Positions 28,007 to 37,251 are shown, counted from the stretch's first letter. The stretch is 64,000 nt of DNA from CAIYZT01 sp052387855 (GCA_052387855.1 JBQTIT010000051.1:1-64000), one strand, 5' to 3'. Notes: generated by a model not told the origin, from the sequence alone. Program-made: numbers and translations.

Positions 28007-29458
28007 ATGTACATCGGCCTTGATCTTGGAACCTCCAGCCTGAAGGGGGTCCTGATCGGCGAGGATCAGGCGCTGCTGGCCGAGGCCTCGGCGCCGCTGA
28101 GCGTCGAGCGGCCGGCCGAGGGTTGGTCCGAACAGGCGCCTGCAAGCTGGATCGCGGCGGCCGAGGCGGTGCTGTCGGCGCTGGCCGTTCAGGGGCTGGG
28201 CGGTGTCCGGGGCATCGGCCTGTCGGGCCACATGCATGGCGCCACGCTCCTGGACAGCGCCGACCGGGTGCTGCGCCCCTGCATCCTGTGGAACGACACC
28301 CGCGCCCATGCCGAGGCGGCGGCGATGGACGTCGATCCGCGCTTTCGCGCCATTTCCGGCAACATCGTCTTTCCCGGCTTCACCGCGCCCAAGCTGGCCT
28401 GGGTGCGCCGGCATGAGCCAAAGCTCTGGGAGAAGGTCGCCAAGGTGCTGCTGCCAAAGGATTATCTGCGCCTTTGGCTGACGGGCGAGCATGTGGCCGA
28501 GATGTCGGACGCGGCAGGGACGAGCTGGCTCGACACCGGCGCGCGGGACTGGTCCGACACGCTTCTGGGCGCCTCCGGTCTCAGCCGTTCGCAGATGCCC
28601 CGCCTGGTCGAGGGCGCGGCCGTCTCGGGCCATCTGCGCGCCGATCTGGCCCGGCGCTGGGGGCTCGGGCAGGGTGTGGTGGTGGCGGGCGGCGGCGGCG
28701 ACAATTCCGCCTCGGGCGTCGGCGTGGGCGTGGTGCGGGCGGGCGAGGCCTTTGTCAGCCTGGGCACCTCGGGCGTGCTCTTTGCCGCCAATGACGGATA
28801 CCGGCCCGATCCGGCCACCGCCGTTCACACCTTTTGCCACGCGCTGCCGGGCACCTGGCACCAGATGGGGGTGATCCTGGCCGCGACCGACGCGCTGAAC
28901 TGGTTCGGCCGCTTCACCGGCCTGGATGCTGCCGCGCTGACGGCCGATCTTGGCCCGCTGCGCGCCCCCGGCAAGACGCTGTTCCTGCCCTATCTGGGGG
29001 GCGAGCGGACGCCGCTGAACTCCGCCTCGGTGCGGGGCGCCTTTCTGGGGCTGGAGCATGTGACCAGCCGGCAGGACGGGGCGAGGGCGGTGCTGGAGGG
29101 GGTGACCTTTGCCATCCGCGATTGCCGCGATGCCCTTGCGGCCACCGGCACGCGGATCGACCGGCTACTGGCCGTGGGCGGGGGGTCGCGATCCGACTAC
29201 TGGCTGCGGGCGATCGCGACGGCGCTGGGGGTGCCGGTCGATCTGCCGGCGGCGGGGGACTTTGGCGGGGCCTTTGGCGCGGCGCGGCTGGCGATCATGG
29301 CGGCGACCGGCGCGGGGGCCGAGATTGCGACCCGCCCGGCGATTGCCCGCAGCTTTGATCCCGATCCGGCCCTGGCTGGCGCCTTTGACGCGGCGCATCG
29401 GCGCTATCGTGCCGGGGCGGCGGCGGTGCTGTCGCCGGGGCTGGACGGCGCCGGATGA
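28007..29458 (+). CDS. xylB: Xylulokinase
   Basis: FGGY-family kinase phosphorylating D-xylulose (ATP-dependent) for entry into the pentose phosphate pathway, 483 aa, normal length. N-terminal ATPase motif GLDLGTSSLKGVLI, the xylulokinase-specific GLSGHMHGATLLD and LWNDTRAHAEA, second phosphate motif VGVGVVRAGEAFVSLGTSGV, and adenosine motif LLAVGGGSRSDYWL. The start at 28007 gives MYIGLDLGTSS; upstream in-frame codons overlap the regulator's promoter gap. Its stop overlaps the start of the peptidase gene. No xylose isomerase or transporter is adjacent. Confidence 0.93.
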   Translation: MYIGLDLGTSSLKGVLIGEDQALLAEASAPLSVERPAEGWSEQAPASWIAAAEAVLSALAVQGLGGVRGIGLSGHMHGATLLDSADRVLRPCILWNDTRAHAEAAAMDVDPRFRAISGNIVFPGFTAPKLAWVRRHEPKLWEKVAKVLLPKDYLRLWLTGEHVAEMSDAAGTSWLDTGARDWSDTLLGASGLSRSQMPRLVEGAAVSGHLRADLARRWGLGQGVVVAGGGGDNSASGVGVGVVRAGEAFVSLGTSGVLFAANDGYRPDPATAVHTFCHALPGTWHQMGVILAATDALNWFGRFTGLDAAALTADLGPLRAPGKTLFLPYLGGERTPLNSASVRGAFLGLEHVTSRQDGARAVLEGVTFAIRDCRDALAATGTRIDRLLAVGGGSRSDYWLRAIATALGVPVDLPAAGDFGGAFGAARLAIMAATGAGAEIATRPAIARSFDPDPALAGAFDAAHRRYRAGAAAVLSPGLDGAG

Positions 29459-30564
29459 CCCCGCCCATGCCCGCCCCCAAGCCCCGCGCCCGCGACCTTG
29501 GCCTGCCGTTCGACGGCACGCCCGGCCCGTTCAACGCGATCACCGACGTTGCCGGCGTCACGGTCGGAATGACCACCCTCATCGACCCCGCGCGCCGCTG
29601 CCGCACCGGCGTCACCGCCATCCGCCCGCGCCAGGACGCCGATTTTCCCCAGCCGGTCTGGGCCGGGTTCCATTCGCTGAACGGCAATGGCGAGATGACC
29701 GGCACGCACTGGATCGGCGATGCCGGCTATTTCGAAGGCCCGGTGCTGATCACCAACACCCATGCCATCGGCGCCGCGCACGAGGGCGCCACGGCTTGGA
29801 TGCAGGCCCACTACGCCGGCGCCTATGCCGAGGGGCGGGATTGGGCGATGCCCGTGGTCGCCGAAACCTTTGACGGTGTGCTGAACGACATCACCGCCCT
29901 GCATGTGCGCCCCGCGCACGCCGTCGCGGCGCTGAAGGCCGCAGCGCCCGGGCCCGTGGCCGAGGGCTCGGTCGGAGGCGGGGCCGGGATGATCGCCTAT
30001 GAATACAAGGCCGGTACCGGCACCGCGAGCCGCGTGGTGCGCATCGGCGGGCAGGACTATACCCTCGGCGTGCTGGTCCAGGCCAACTACGGCCGGCGGC
30101 CCTGGTTCCAGATCGCCGGCGTGCCGGTCGGCGCCGAGATGCCCGAAGGCGCCTATGCCAGCCGCGAGCAGGGCTCGATCATCGCGGTCATCGCTACCGA
30201 CGCGCCGCTGTCGGATGCGATCCTGAGGGGGTTGGCGCGGCGGGCGGGCCTGGGCATCGCGCGGTCGGGCAGCCCATCGGGCAATTCCTCGGGCGATCTC
30301 TTTCTGGCCTTTTCGGTGGCCGACCCGATGCCCGGCCCCGGACAGGCCCCGGCCGTCATCACCCGCCGCTCGATCAACTGGACCCTGCTTGACCCGCTTT
30401 ACCTGGCGGCGGTGCAGGCGGTGGACGAGGCGGTGATCAACGCCATCCTCGCCAATGCAGACGAGCGGTTCGCCATGGTCCGCCCCGGCGGCGGCGAGGT
30501 TCTGGGCATCCCGACGGCGCGGCTGATGCAGGTCATGGCGCGCTACGGGCGCGGGCCGCGCTGA
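29455..30564 (+). CDS. P1/DmpA-family peptidase (L-aminopeptidase/D-esterase)
   Basis: Self-processing N-terminal-nucleophile-like peptidase, 369 aa. The DmpA family cleaves itself between Gly and Ser, the freed Ser being the nucleophile; here the pair is Gly240-Ser241 in EQGSIIAVIATDAPL. Other family motifs: GPFNAITDVAGVTVGMTT at the N-terminus, GSVGGGAGMIAYEYKAGTGT in the middle, and RSGSPSGNSSGDLFLAFS. It overlaps the xylulokinase stop by 4 bp, so the two are coupled, an association without an obvious metabolic reason. Probable substrates are small N-terminal amides or D-amino-acid esters. Confidence 0.9.
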   Translation: MTPPMPAPKPRARDLGLPFDGTPGPFNAITDVAGVTVGMTTLIDPARRCRTGVTAIRPRQDADFPQPVWAGFHSLNGNGEMTGTHWIGDAGYFEGPVLITNTHAIGAAHEGATAWMQAHYAGAYAEGRDWAMPVVAETFDGVLNDITALHVRPAHAVAALKAAAPGPVAEGSVGGGAGMIAYEYKAGTGTASRVVRIGGQDYTLGVLVQANYGRRPWFQIAGVPVGAEMPEGAYASREQGSIIAVIATDAPLSDAILRGLARRAGLGIARSGSPSGNSSGDLFLAFSVADPMPGPGQAPAVITRRSINWTLLDPLYLAAVQAVDEAVINAILANADERFAMVRPGGGEVLGIPTARLMQVMARYGRGPR

Positions 30565-30927
30565 TCATTCCAGCGGCGTCTCGGCCCGGGTGATGTGGAC
30601 CGCCAGCAGGCAGCCTGTCGGGCTGTGGGAATTGTGCTCGGTCCCGTCGGCATACCAGACCATGTCGCCGGCGCGAAACACCGTGCCGTCGCTTTCGTGC
30701 AACTCGCCCTCAAGGATCAGGAACTGCTCGGCGCCGTTGTGCCGGTGCCCGCGCGTTGTCATGCCCGCCGGCATGCGGTAGATGTGAAACCCCTCGCCGA
30801 GCGGCTTGCTGTCGTCCAGTTGCAGGACCTGATCACCCAGCGCCACGCCGTCGTCATAGACGAAGGGCCGGAAGTCGGCACGGTGGATGTTGGCGATGCG
30901 GCGGTCTGTTGGGTCAATAGGCTTCAT
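30565..30927 (-). CDS. Single-domain cupin protein
   Basis: 120 aa with one cupin beta barrel. Metal ligands are expected in GHRHNGAEQFLILEGEL (H-x-H-x-E type) and in the second motif GDMVWYADGTEHNS (His). Function unknown; such proteins bind metal and small molecules or act as isomerases. It converges with the peptidase gene, the stops adjoining, and its start overlaps the 3' end of the EamA transporter gene, so the two are one operon. Confidence 0.85.
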   Translation of the reverse strand: MKPIDPTDRRIANIHRADFRPFVYDDGVALGDQVLQLDDSKPLGEGFHIYRMPAGMTTRGHRHNGAEQFLILEGELHESDGTVFRAGDMVWYADGTEHNSHSPTGCLLAVHITRAETPLE

Positions 30928-31834
30928 CCCTTTGCCTCCCGTTGTCCTGGCCCTTGGCCGGCTCTGCGCCGGCCCGCAGCCGGATCAGGGCATGGGCGGT
31001 GATGGCCACCAGGATGACCGCCCCGCCGATCAGACTGGCAGGTGCGGGCACCTCGTTCAACACCCACCAGACCAGCGCCGGGCCGATGACGATTTCCAGC
31101 ATGGTGATCAGCGTGACCTCTGCCGCCGGCAGATAGCGCGGACCGATCGCCAAAAGCCCGACCCCGCCCGCCAGGATCACCCCTCCGGACAGGAACACCA
31201 GCCCCCACTGGCGCGGATCGAGCGGCGAAAGCGGCGCCAGGGGCAGGGCGATCAGGCTGGTCAGAAAATAGCCGACCGCGATGGGCAGCATCAGGTTGCG
31301 CCCCGGCACCGCGCGCAGGACGATGTAATAAAGCGCGATGGTCAGCGCATTGGCCAGCGCCAGCGCATCGCCAATCAGCCCCCCGCCGCCCAGCGAGCCG
31401 CTGGCGATGATCGCGACCCCGGCAAAGACCGCGACGATGGCGCCCCAGGTCGCGGTGCCGACCCGCTCGCCCAGAAGCCGTGCCGAGAGGAGCGCCGACA
31501 GAAACGGCGCCGAAGCCAGGATCAGCAGCGCATTCGCCGCGCTGGTATGGCCGATGGAGCCAAGAAAGAACACCGAGCCGACCCCTTGCAGCACCATGAT
31601 CGCGATCGCCGGTCCGCTCGCCAGCGACCGCCAGTCGGCCAGCACGCGGGGCGCGAACAGCGCCAGTCCCGCCAGCGTGACCACACCGGCGAAAAGCCCG
31701 CGCCAGACCGCGATGGTCATGGTGTCGGCCCCGACCAGCCGGATCACCAGCGCGTCCGGGAAGAAAAAGGCGACGCCAGCAAAGGTGACGGCAAAGCCGA
31801 AAAGCTGCGGATGGGTGCGGGAAAGGGTTTTCAT
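30914..31834 (-). CDS. DMT-superfamily transporter, EamA family
   Basis: Inner-membrane exporter-type protein, 306 aa, ten predicted helices in two EamA repeats (for example LFGFAVTFAGVAFFFPDALVI and AEVTLITMLEIVIGPALVWWVL). Substrates of this family are metabolites such as amino acids; the substrate here cannot be inferred. It overlaps the downstream cupin gene by 14 bp. Confidence 0.88.
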   Translation of the reverse strand: MKTLSRTHPQLFGFAVTFAGVAFFFPDALVIRLVGADTMTIAVWRGLFAGVVTLAGLALFAPRVLADWRSLASGPAIAIMVLQGVGSVFFLGSIGHTSAANALLILASAPFLSALLSARLLGERVGTATWGAIVAVFAGVAIIASGSLGGGGLIGDALALANALTIALYYIVLRAVPGRNLMLPIAVGYFLTSLIALPLAPLSPLDPRQWGLVFLSGGVILAGGVGLLAIGPRYLPAAEVTLITMLEIVIGPALVWWVLNEVPAPASLIGGAVILVAITAHALIRLRAGAEPAKGQDNGRQRDEAY

Positions 31835-31983
31835 GACGCCGGGATAGAGGGCGGCGCGGCGCCTGGCAAGATGCGCCCGCGCCGCCCGCAGGGCCGCCCA
31901 TGGGGCTGGGCACGCAGTCGGCCGGCCTCTGGACCTCGGCCGCGCTTTCGGCCATAGAGGGGCACGGACTTTCGGAGGACCCC

Positions 31984-32364
31984 ATGAGCTTTATCCTGCG
32001 CATCCTGACCTGGTGGAACGGCCAGACGCTCGGCACCCAGATCTTTACCTGGCGCCGCGGGATCCGCGTGGGCGAGGATGGGCAGGGCAACGTCTTTTAC
32101 CGCACCCGCGACGACAAGCGCCGCTGGGTGATCTACAACGGCGAGAGCGAGGCAAGCCGCGTCTCGCCCGACTGGCACGGCTGGCTGCACTTTACCTGGA
32201 ACGAGCCGCCCACCACCGCGCCCCTGCCGCACAAGCCCTGGGAGGCGCCGCACCACGAGAACCTGACCGGCAGCGCGGCGGCCTATGCGCCGCCCGGCTC
32301 GATCCGCCGGGCCGGGCTGGCCGCCGCCGCCCGGCGCGACTACGAGGCATGGAGCCCCGAATAA
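31984..32364 (+). CDS. NDUFA12-like accessory subunit of NADH:ubiquinone oxidoreductase
   Basis: 126-aa homologue of the mitochondrial complex I subunit NDUFA12/B17.2, found in alphaproteobacterial complex I. Family signatures: WWNGQTLGTQIFTWRRG, VGEDGQGNVFYRTRDDKRRWVIYNG (shown in parts) and SPDWHGWLHFTWNEPP with the conserved HGWLH and PPT. The start at 31984 follows GGAGG. It is followed by mlaD (TAATG overlap) and the DUF2155 gene, the standard order in Rhodobacterales. Confidence 0.95.
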   Translation: MSFILRILTWWNGQTLGTQIFTWRRGIRVGEDGQGNVFYRTRDDKRRWVIYNGESEASRVSPDWHGWLHFTWNEPPTTAPLPHKPWEAPHHENLTGSAAAYAPPGSIRRAGLAAAARRDYEAWSPE

Positions 32365-32828
32365 TGGCCCACGACCGGCTGGAAGTCCTTGCAGGCGCGG
32401 TGGTTCTGGCCATCGGCGTCGGCTTTGCCCTGTTCGCCTCGCGGGAGACCGGGATGGGCGCGCAGGCCGGCAGCTATCCGCTGACCGCCTCGTTCCGCGC
32501 GCTCGATGGCGTCTCGGTCGGCTCCGAGGTGCGGCTGGCCGGGGTCGATGTGGGCAGGATCACCGCGATCACGCTCAACCCAGAAACCTACATGGCCGAC
32601 ATGGTGGTCGAGATCGACTCCAGGATTCAACTGCCCGACGACACCGCGATCCTGATTTCCTCCGAAGGCCTGCTGGGCGGCAATTATGTGGAACTTCTGC
32701 CCGGCGGCTCGCCGGACACCCTGCAACCGGGCGACGAGATCGAGGATACCCAAGGGTCGGTCTCGCTGGTCTCGCTCTTGATGAAATTCGTCTCGGGCTC
32801 TGACGGCGGGGCGGCGTCTGCGCCATGA
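32364..32828 (+). CDS. mlaD: MlaD-family lipid-transport substrate-binding protein
   Basis: Membrane-anchored periplasmic MCE-domain protein of the Mla phospholipid trafficking system, 154 aa. N-terminal helix LEVLAGAVVLAIGVGFALF is followed by the MCE domain (YPLTASFRALDGVSVGSEVR, LAGVDVGRIT, SSEGLLGGNYVELLPGG). Other mla genes (ATPase, permease) are not in the window. Overlaps the NDUFA12 stop and the DUF2155 start. Confidence 0.92.
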   Translation: MAHDRLEVLAGAVVLAIGVGFALFASRETGMGAQAGSYPLTASFRALDGVSVGSEVRLAGVDVGRITAITLNPETYMADMVVEIDSRIQLPDDTAILISSEGLLGGNYVELLPGGSPDTLQPGDEIEDTQGSVSLVSLLMKFVSGSDGGAASAP

Positions 32829-33220
32829 TCGGGCGGCTTTTCGCCAGCGCTGTGGTGCTTGTGGCCGGGCAAGCCGCCGCGCAGGACGCGGTGGAGGCGC
32901 CGGGCGGGCGGGTGCGGGTGCTGGACCGCCTGACGGGCGAGCTCAGCGATCTTGACCTGTCCCGGGGCCAGAGCATGACCGTCGGTCGCCTGACGGTCGG
33001 TCTGCTGGAATGCCGCTATCCGGCCGAGAATCCGGCGGCCGATTCCTGGATGCATCTGGTCATCACCGATGTCGCGGCCAAGGGACCGGTGTTCAGCGGC
33101 TGGATGCTGTCGTCCAGCCCGGCGCTGTCGGCGCTGGACAATCCGCGCTACGATGTCTGGGTGCTGGTCTGCGTGCTGCCCGAAGGCGCCATGCCGGCCA
33201 CGTCCGAGGGCGAGGGCTGA
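32825..33220 (+). CDS. DUF2155 periplasmic protein
   Basis: 131 aa with signal peptide (LFASAVVLVAGQAAA, cleavage after AQA or AAA). Family DUF2155: RVLDRLTGELSDLDL, CRYPAENP and FSGWMLSSSPALSALDNPRYDVWVLVC with two conserved Cys. Function unknown; it stands beside NDUFA12/mlaD throughout Rhodobacterales. It overlaps mlaD by 4 bp. Its last ~73 bp overlap the convergent 3' end of aat. Confidence 0.88.
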   Translation: MIGRLFASAVVLVAGQAAAQDAVEAPGGRVRVLDRLTGELSDLDLSRGQSMTVGRLTVGLLECRYPAENPAADSWMHLVITDVAAKGPVFSGWMLSSSPALSALDNPRYDVWVLVCVLPEGAMPATSEGEG

Positions 33221-33816
33221 TAAAGCGGCGGGTCGAACCGCGCCTTGCCGGCAATCGCCCGGGCAAGCCGGCGCCGATAGTCAGCGCGGCTGATCTCGAT
33301 CCCGCCAAGGCTGGCCAGATGGGGGGTCAGGAACTGGGTGTCGAACAGCGCAAAGCCCCCCGCCCGCAGCCGGTGGACGGCCCAGGCCAGCGCGGTCTTT
33401 GATCCGTTCGTGCGGCGCGAGAACATCGACTCGCCGCAAAAGGCCGCGCCGATCTGCACGCCGTACATGCCGCCCGCCAGGATGCCGTCCTGCCAGACCT
33501 CGACGCTGTGGGCATGGCCCAGGGCGTGCAGCGCGCCGTAACCCTCGACGATCGGGCGGTTGATCCAGGTCTCGGCCCGCGCGGCGCAGGCCGCCATAAC
33601 GCCGGCGAAATCGTGGTTCACGGTGACCGTGTATTCGGCCGTCAAGAGATGCCGGCGCAGCGAACGCGAGATGTGAAAGCCCTCAAGGGGCAGGATCCCG
33701 CGCCGCAGCGGATCGACCCAGTGCAGCGCCGGGCTGTCCGCCGCCTCGGCCATGGGAAAGATGCCCATGGCATAGGCGGCAAGCAGGGTCTCGGGCGGCA
33801 GCGCCGGGCCGGTCAT
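33148..33816 (-). CDS. aat: Leucyl/phenylalanyl-tRNA-protein transferase
   Basis: Adds Leu or Phe to proteins with N-terminal Arg/Lys, tagging them for ClpS/ClpAP (N-end rule). 222 aa. Family motifs: LLAAYAMGIFPMAE, WVDPLRRGILPL, HISRSLRR, AETWINRPI, SVEVWQDGILAGGMYGVQIG, ESMFSRRTNGSKTAL and FDTQFLTPHLASLG. The C-terminal tail after RFDPPLYQ is low-complexity and overlaps the DUF2155 gene on the other strand. Lies 37 bp downstream of accC. Confidence 0.95.
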   Translation of the reverse strand: MTGPALPPETLLAAYAMGIFPMAEAADSPALHWVDPLRRGILPLEGFHISRSLRRHLLTAEYTVTVNHDFAGVMAACAARAETWINRPIVEGYGALHALGHAHSVEVWQDGILAGGMYGVQIGAAFCGESMFSRRTNGSKTALAWAVHRLRAGGFALFDTQFLTPHLASLGGIEISRADYRRRLARAIAGKARFDPPLYQPSPSDVAGMAPSGSTQTSTQTS

Positions 33817-33853
33817 GGCCGGGTGCGGGGCGCGGCTGTCGGGGCCCGGGTCG

Positions 33854-35203
33854 TCAGGCCCCGAATTTGTCGAGCAGCCATTTTTCCAGCCAGTGGATGT
33901 TGTAGTCCCCGGTCTGGATGTCGGGCTCGTCCAGCAGGGCGTGAAAGAGCGGAATGGTGGTGTCGATGCCGTCGATCACCAATTCGCCCAGCGCCCGCTT
34001 GAGCCGGGCCAGCGCCTCGGGCCGGTCGCGGCCGTGGACGATCAGCTTGCCGATCAGGCTGTCGTAATGCGGCGGGATCCGGTAGCCGTCATAGATCGCG
34101 GAATCCATCCGCACCCCCAGCCCGCCCGGGGCGTGGAACTGGGTGATCTTGCCCGGCCGCGGCGCGAAGAGCGGCAGCTTTTCGGCGTTGATCCGCACCT
34201 CGATGGCGTGGCCGTAGAGGTCCAGGTCTTCCTGGGCAAAGGACAGATCCATCCCCGCCGCGACCCGGATCTGTTCGCGCACGAGGTCGACGCCAAAGAT
34301 CGATTCCGTCACCGGATGCTCGACCTGAAGGCGCGTGTTCATCTCGATGAAGTAGAACTTTTCATCCTCGTAGAGGAATTCGATCGTGCCGGCGCCGATG
34401 TACTTGATCTTTTGCATGGCTTTTGCACAGACCGCGCCGATCTCGGCGCGAAGGCGCGGGGAAATGGCGGGGCCGGGGGCCTCTTCGAACACCTTCTGGT
34501 GGCGCCGCTGCAAGGAGCAGTCGCGCTCGCCCAGATGCACGGCCTTGCCGCGCCCGTCGCCAAAGACCTGAATCTCGATGTGCCGGGGGCGCTGGAGGTA
34601 TTTTTCGATATAGACTTCGTCATTGCCAAAGGCCGCCTTGCTTTCGCTGCGGGCGGTGCGAAAGGCGATCTCCAGCTCTTCGGCGTTGCGCGCCACCTTC
34701 ATGCCGCGCCCGCCGCCGCCGGCGGTCGCCTTGATGATCACCGGATAGCCGATGGCCGCCGCCACGCTGACCGCCGTCTCATAGTCCGGCACGCCGCCGT
34801 CAGAACCGGGGACGACAGGGATCCCCAGCTCCCTGGCGGTGACCTTGGCGGTGATCTTGTCGCCCATGATGCGGATATGTTCGGCCGAGGGGCCGATAAA
34901 GGTGATGCCGTGATCCTCAAGCGCCTGGGCAAAGGCGGCATTCTCGGACAGAAAGCCATAGCCTGGATGCACCGCCTGCGCGCCGGTGATCTCGCAGGCC
35001 GAGATGATGGCAGCCTTGGACAGGTAGCTTTCGGACGAGGGTGCCGGGCCGATGCAGACCGATTCGTCGGCCATGCGCACATGCATGGCGTCGCTGTCGG
35101 CGGTGGAATGCACCGCGACCGACTTGATCCCCATCTCCTGGCAGGCGCGGACGACGCGAAGGGCGATCTCGCCCCGGTTGGCGATCAGGATTTTGTCGAA
35201 CAT
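33854..35203 (-). CDS. accC: Acetyl-CoA carboxylase, biotin carboxylase subunit
   Basis: Carboxylates biotin on AccB with ATP and bicarbonate, the first half-reaction of fatty acid synthesis. 449 aa, standard length. N-terminal FDKILIANRGEIALRVVRAC, ATP-grasp glycine loop KATAGGGGRGMK, catalytic region EFLYEDEKFYFIEMNTRLQVEHPVTE (in parts) and C-terminal biotin-carboxylase domain. Located 4 bp after accB, the usual accBC operon. Confidence 0.97.
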   Translation of the reverse strand: MFDKILIANRGEIALRVVRACQEMGIKSVAVHSTADSDAMHVRMADESVCIGPAPSSESYLSKAAIISACEITGAQAVHPGYGFLSENAAFAQALEDHGITFIGPSAEHIRIMGDKITAKVTARELGIPVVPGSDGGVPDYETAVSVAAAIGYPVIIKATAGGGGRGMKVARNAEELEIAFRTARSESKAAFGNDEVYIEKYLQRPRHIEIQVFGDGRGKAVHLGERDCSLQRRHQKVFEEAPGPAISPRLRAEIGAVCAKAMQKIKYIGAGTIEFLYEDEKFYFIEMNTRLQVEHPVTESIFGVDLVREQIRVAAGMDLSFAQEDLDLYGHAIEVRINAEKLPLFAPRPGKITQFHAPGGLGVRMDSAIYDGYRIPPHYDSLIGKLIVHGRDRPEALARLKRALGELVIDGIDTTIPLFHALLDEPDIQTGDYNIHWLEKWLLDKFGA

Positions 35204-35207
35204 GGGA

Positions 35208-35708
35208 TCACTCGATGATCATCAGGGGCGCGCCGTATTCGACCGGATGGCCATCGGTCACCAGGATGCGCTTGACGATGCCGGCCTTCTGCGCCGCGAT
35301 GTGGTTCATCGTCTTCATCGCCTCGATGATCAGGACCGTCTGCCCCTCGGCGACCGAAGAGCCGACCGCGACAAAGGGCGCGGCGCCCGGCTCGGCCGAA
35401 AGATAGCAGGTGCCGACCATGGGCGAGGTCAGGCAGCCCGGATGCTGGGCCGGATCCTCGGCGGCGGCGGGCGCTGCGGCGGCGGCGGCCGGGGCAGGGG
35501 CGGCGGGCGCTGCGTGAGCCGGGACATGGTGCGACGGCGCGGGCGCGTGATGGGTGACGACGTTGGCCTGCTTGACCACGCGGACGTCAAGGCTGCCCTC
35601 GTCGCCATATTCGCGCTTGACCGAAAGCTCGGTCAATTCGTTCTTGTTCAGCAGTTCCGCCAGGGCGGCGATGAATGCCACGTCCGCTTCGTTGGTGTTT
35701 TTGCTCAT
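35208..35708 (-). CDS. accB: Acetyl-CoA carboxylase, biotin carboxyl carrier protein
   Basis: Carries the biotin for acetyl-CoA carboxylase. 166 aa: helical N-terminus (VAFIAALAELLNKNELTELSV), Ala/Pro/His-rich linker (~55-90), and C-terminal biotinyl domain with Lys132 in EAMKTMN. I chose the ATG at 35708 (MSKNTNEADV); the frame upstream is non-coding. First gene of the accBC operon, transcribed away from preT. Confidence 0.96.
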   Translation of the reverse strand: MSKNTNEADVAFIAALAELLNKNELTELSVKREYGDEGSLDVRVVKQANVVTHHAPAPSHHVPAHAAPAAPAPAAAAAAPAAAEDPAQHPGCLTSPMVGTCYLSAEPGAAPFVAVGSSVAEGQTVLIIEAMKTMNHIAAQKAGIVKRILVTDGHPVEYGAPLMIIE

Positions 35709-35821
35709 GCCGTCCTCGATTGGCGTTTTCTCTGCGGGCCGGTCTGCCGCCCGCCAGCCCCCGGGCCGGTATACGACAGCCGCAGCCCGGAAAAAAGCCC
35801 AGTTGTGTGACGCGCCGGGGA

Positions 35822-35838
35822 GCGGGAAAACTTCCCGC
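35822..35838. promoter_or_regulatory. Hairpin and AT-rich island in the accB-preT divergent promoter region
   Basis: GCGGGAA-AAC-TTCCCGC is a perfect 7-bp stem immediately followed by an AT-rich run (AATAAAATTTACCG, then TTTGATAAAAAAAATC), the only such island in the 214-bp gap. It probably holds both divergent promoters. I found no RutR box in this gap. Confidence 0.35.
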
Positions 35839-35922
35839 AATAAAATTTACCGTTTGATAAAAAAAATCACCTGTGGCAGCCTGACGCAGCAAACACGTTG
35901 GGCGGGCCCAAGGGAGGTGGAA

Positions 35923-37245
35923 ATGTCGAATTCGCCGATGACGCCAGGTGTGGTGGCCGGACGCCTGGCCGCGCCCGACCTGGCGCGGAATTTCTCGGAC
36001 CACGCGCCGCTGCTGGCAGCGCACGAGGCGCGCGTGGCGGCGGACCGCTGCTATTTCTGCCACGATGCGCCCTGCATGACCGCTTGCCCGACCTCGATCG
36101 ACATCCCGCTCTTCATCCGTCAGATCGCCACGGGCACGCCCGATGCCGCCGCCCGGACCATCCTTGCCCAGAACATCCTGGGCGGCATGTGCGCCCGCGT
36201 CTGCCCGACCGAGACGCTGTGCGAAGAGGCCTGCGTGCGCGAGACGGCCGAGGGCAAGCCGGTCGAAATCGGCCGCCTGCAACGCTTTGCCACCGATGGG
36301 CTCATGGCCAGGGGCACGCATCCCTTTTCCCGCGCCAGGGCCACCGGCAAGACGGTTGCCGTGGTCGGCGCCGGCCCGGCCGGTCTGGCCGCCGCGCACC
36401 GCCTTGCGATGAAGGGTCACGCCGTCACCGTCTATGACGCCCGTCCCAAGGCCGGCGGCCTCAACGAATACGGCATCGCCAGCTACAAGGCGACCGATGA
36501 TTTCGCCGCGCGCGAGGTGGACTGGCTGCTGGGGATCGGCGGCATCACGGTGCAGAACGGCAAGGCGCTGGGCCGCGATGTGCAGCTTGCGGACCTGCAG
36601 GCGGCGCATGACGCGGTGTTTCTGGCCATCGGCCTTGCCGGCGTCAACGCGCTGCGCGCGCCCGGCGAGGATGCGCCCATGGTGCGCGACGCGGTCGACT
36701 TCATCGCAGAGCTGCGCCAGACGCCCGACAAGGCGCGCCTGCCCATCGGCCGCAACGTGGTGGTGATCGGCGGCGGCATGACCGCCGTCGATGCGGCCGT
36801 GCAGTCGCGTCTGCTCGGCGCCGAGAATGTCACCATCGTTTACCGGCGCGGGCAGGAAAAAATGAGCGCCTCTGCCTACGAGCAGGACCATGCCACGACC
36901 GCCGGCGTGCGGATCATCACCCATGCCGCCCCGGTGGCCGTGCATCACGGGGCCATCGAGCTTGCCTATACCCACGAGGGGGCAGGCGGGCTTGAGCTGA
37001 CTTCGGAAACCTTTCGGCTCAAGGCCGATCAGGTGTTCAAGGCCATCGGCCAGACCCTGGCGGGCGCGCCGGCGGGGATCAGGATCGAGGGGGGCAAGAT
37101 CGCGGTCGACGGCGCGGGCCGCACCTCGGTTGCCGGCATCTGGGCCGGCGGCGACTGCGCGACGGGCGGCGAGGATCTGACCGTGACCGCCGTGAAAGAG
37201 GGCCGCGACGCGGCCGAGGACATTCACAAGGCTTTGATGGGGTAA
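35923..37245 (+). CDS. preT: NAD-dependent dihydropyrimidine dehydrogenase, subunit PreT
   Basis: Electron-transfer subunit of the uracil/thymine-reducing enzyme, 440 aa. N-terminal Cys-rich region for two [4Fe-4S] clusters (CYFCHDAPCMTACP; CARVCPTETLCEEACVR), FAD site VAVVGAGPAGLAAAHRLAM, NAD(P) site VVVIGGGMTAVDAAVQS, and C-terminal GIWAGGDCATGGEDLTV closing the FAD fold. The start at 35923 follows AGGGAGGTGG. The catalytic subunit gene preA begins 6 bp later, and together they form the PreTA complex in the first step of reductive pyrimidine catabolism. Confidence 0.95.
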   Translation: MSNSPMTPGVVAGRLAAPDLARNFSDHAPLLAAHEARVAADRCYFCHDAPCMTACPTSIDIPLFIRQIATGTPDAAARTILAQNILGGMCARVCPTETLCEEACVRETAEGKPVEIGRLQRFATDGLMARGTHPFSRARATGKTVAVVGAGPAGLAAAHRLAMKGHAVTVYDARPKAGGLNEYGIASYKATDDFAAREVDWLLGIGGITVQNGKALGRDVQLADLQAAHDAVFLAIGLAGVNALRAPGEDAPMVRDAVDFIAELRQTPDKARLPIGRNVVVIGGGMTAVDAAVQSRLLGAENVTIVYRRGQEKMSASAYEQDHATTAGVRIITHAAPVAVHHGAIELAYTHEGAGGLELTSETFRLKADQVFKAIGQTLAGAPAGIRIEGGKIAVDGAGRTSVAGIWAGGDCATGGEDLTVTAVKEGRDAAEDIHKALMG

Positions 37246-37251
37246 GGCACC

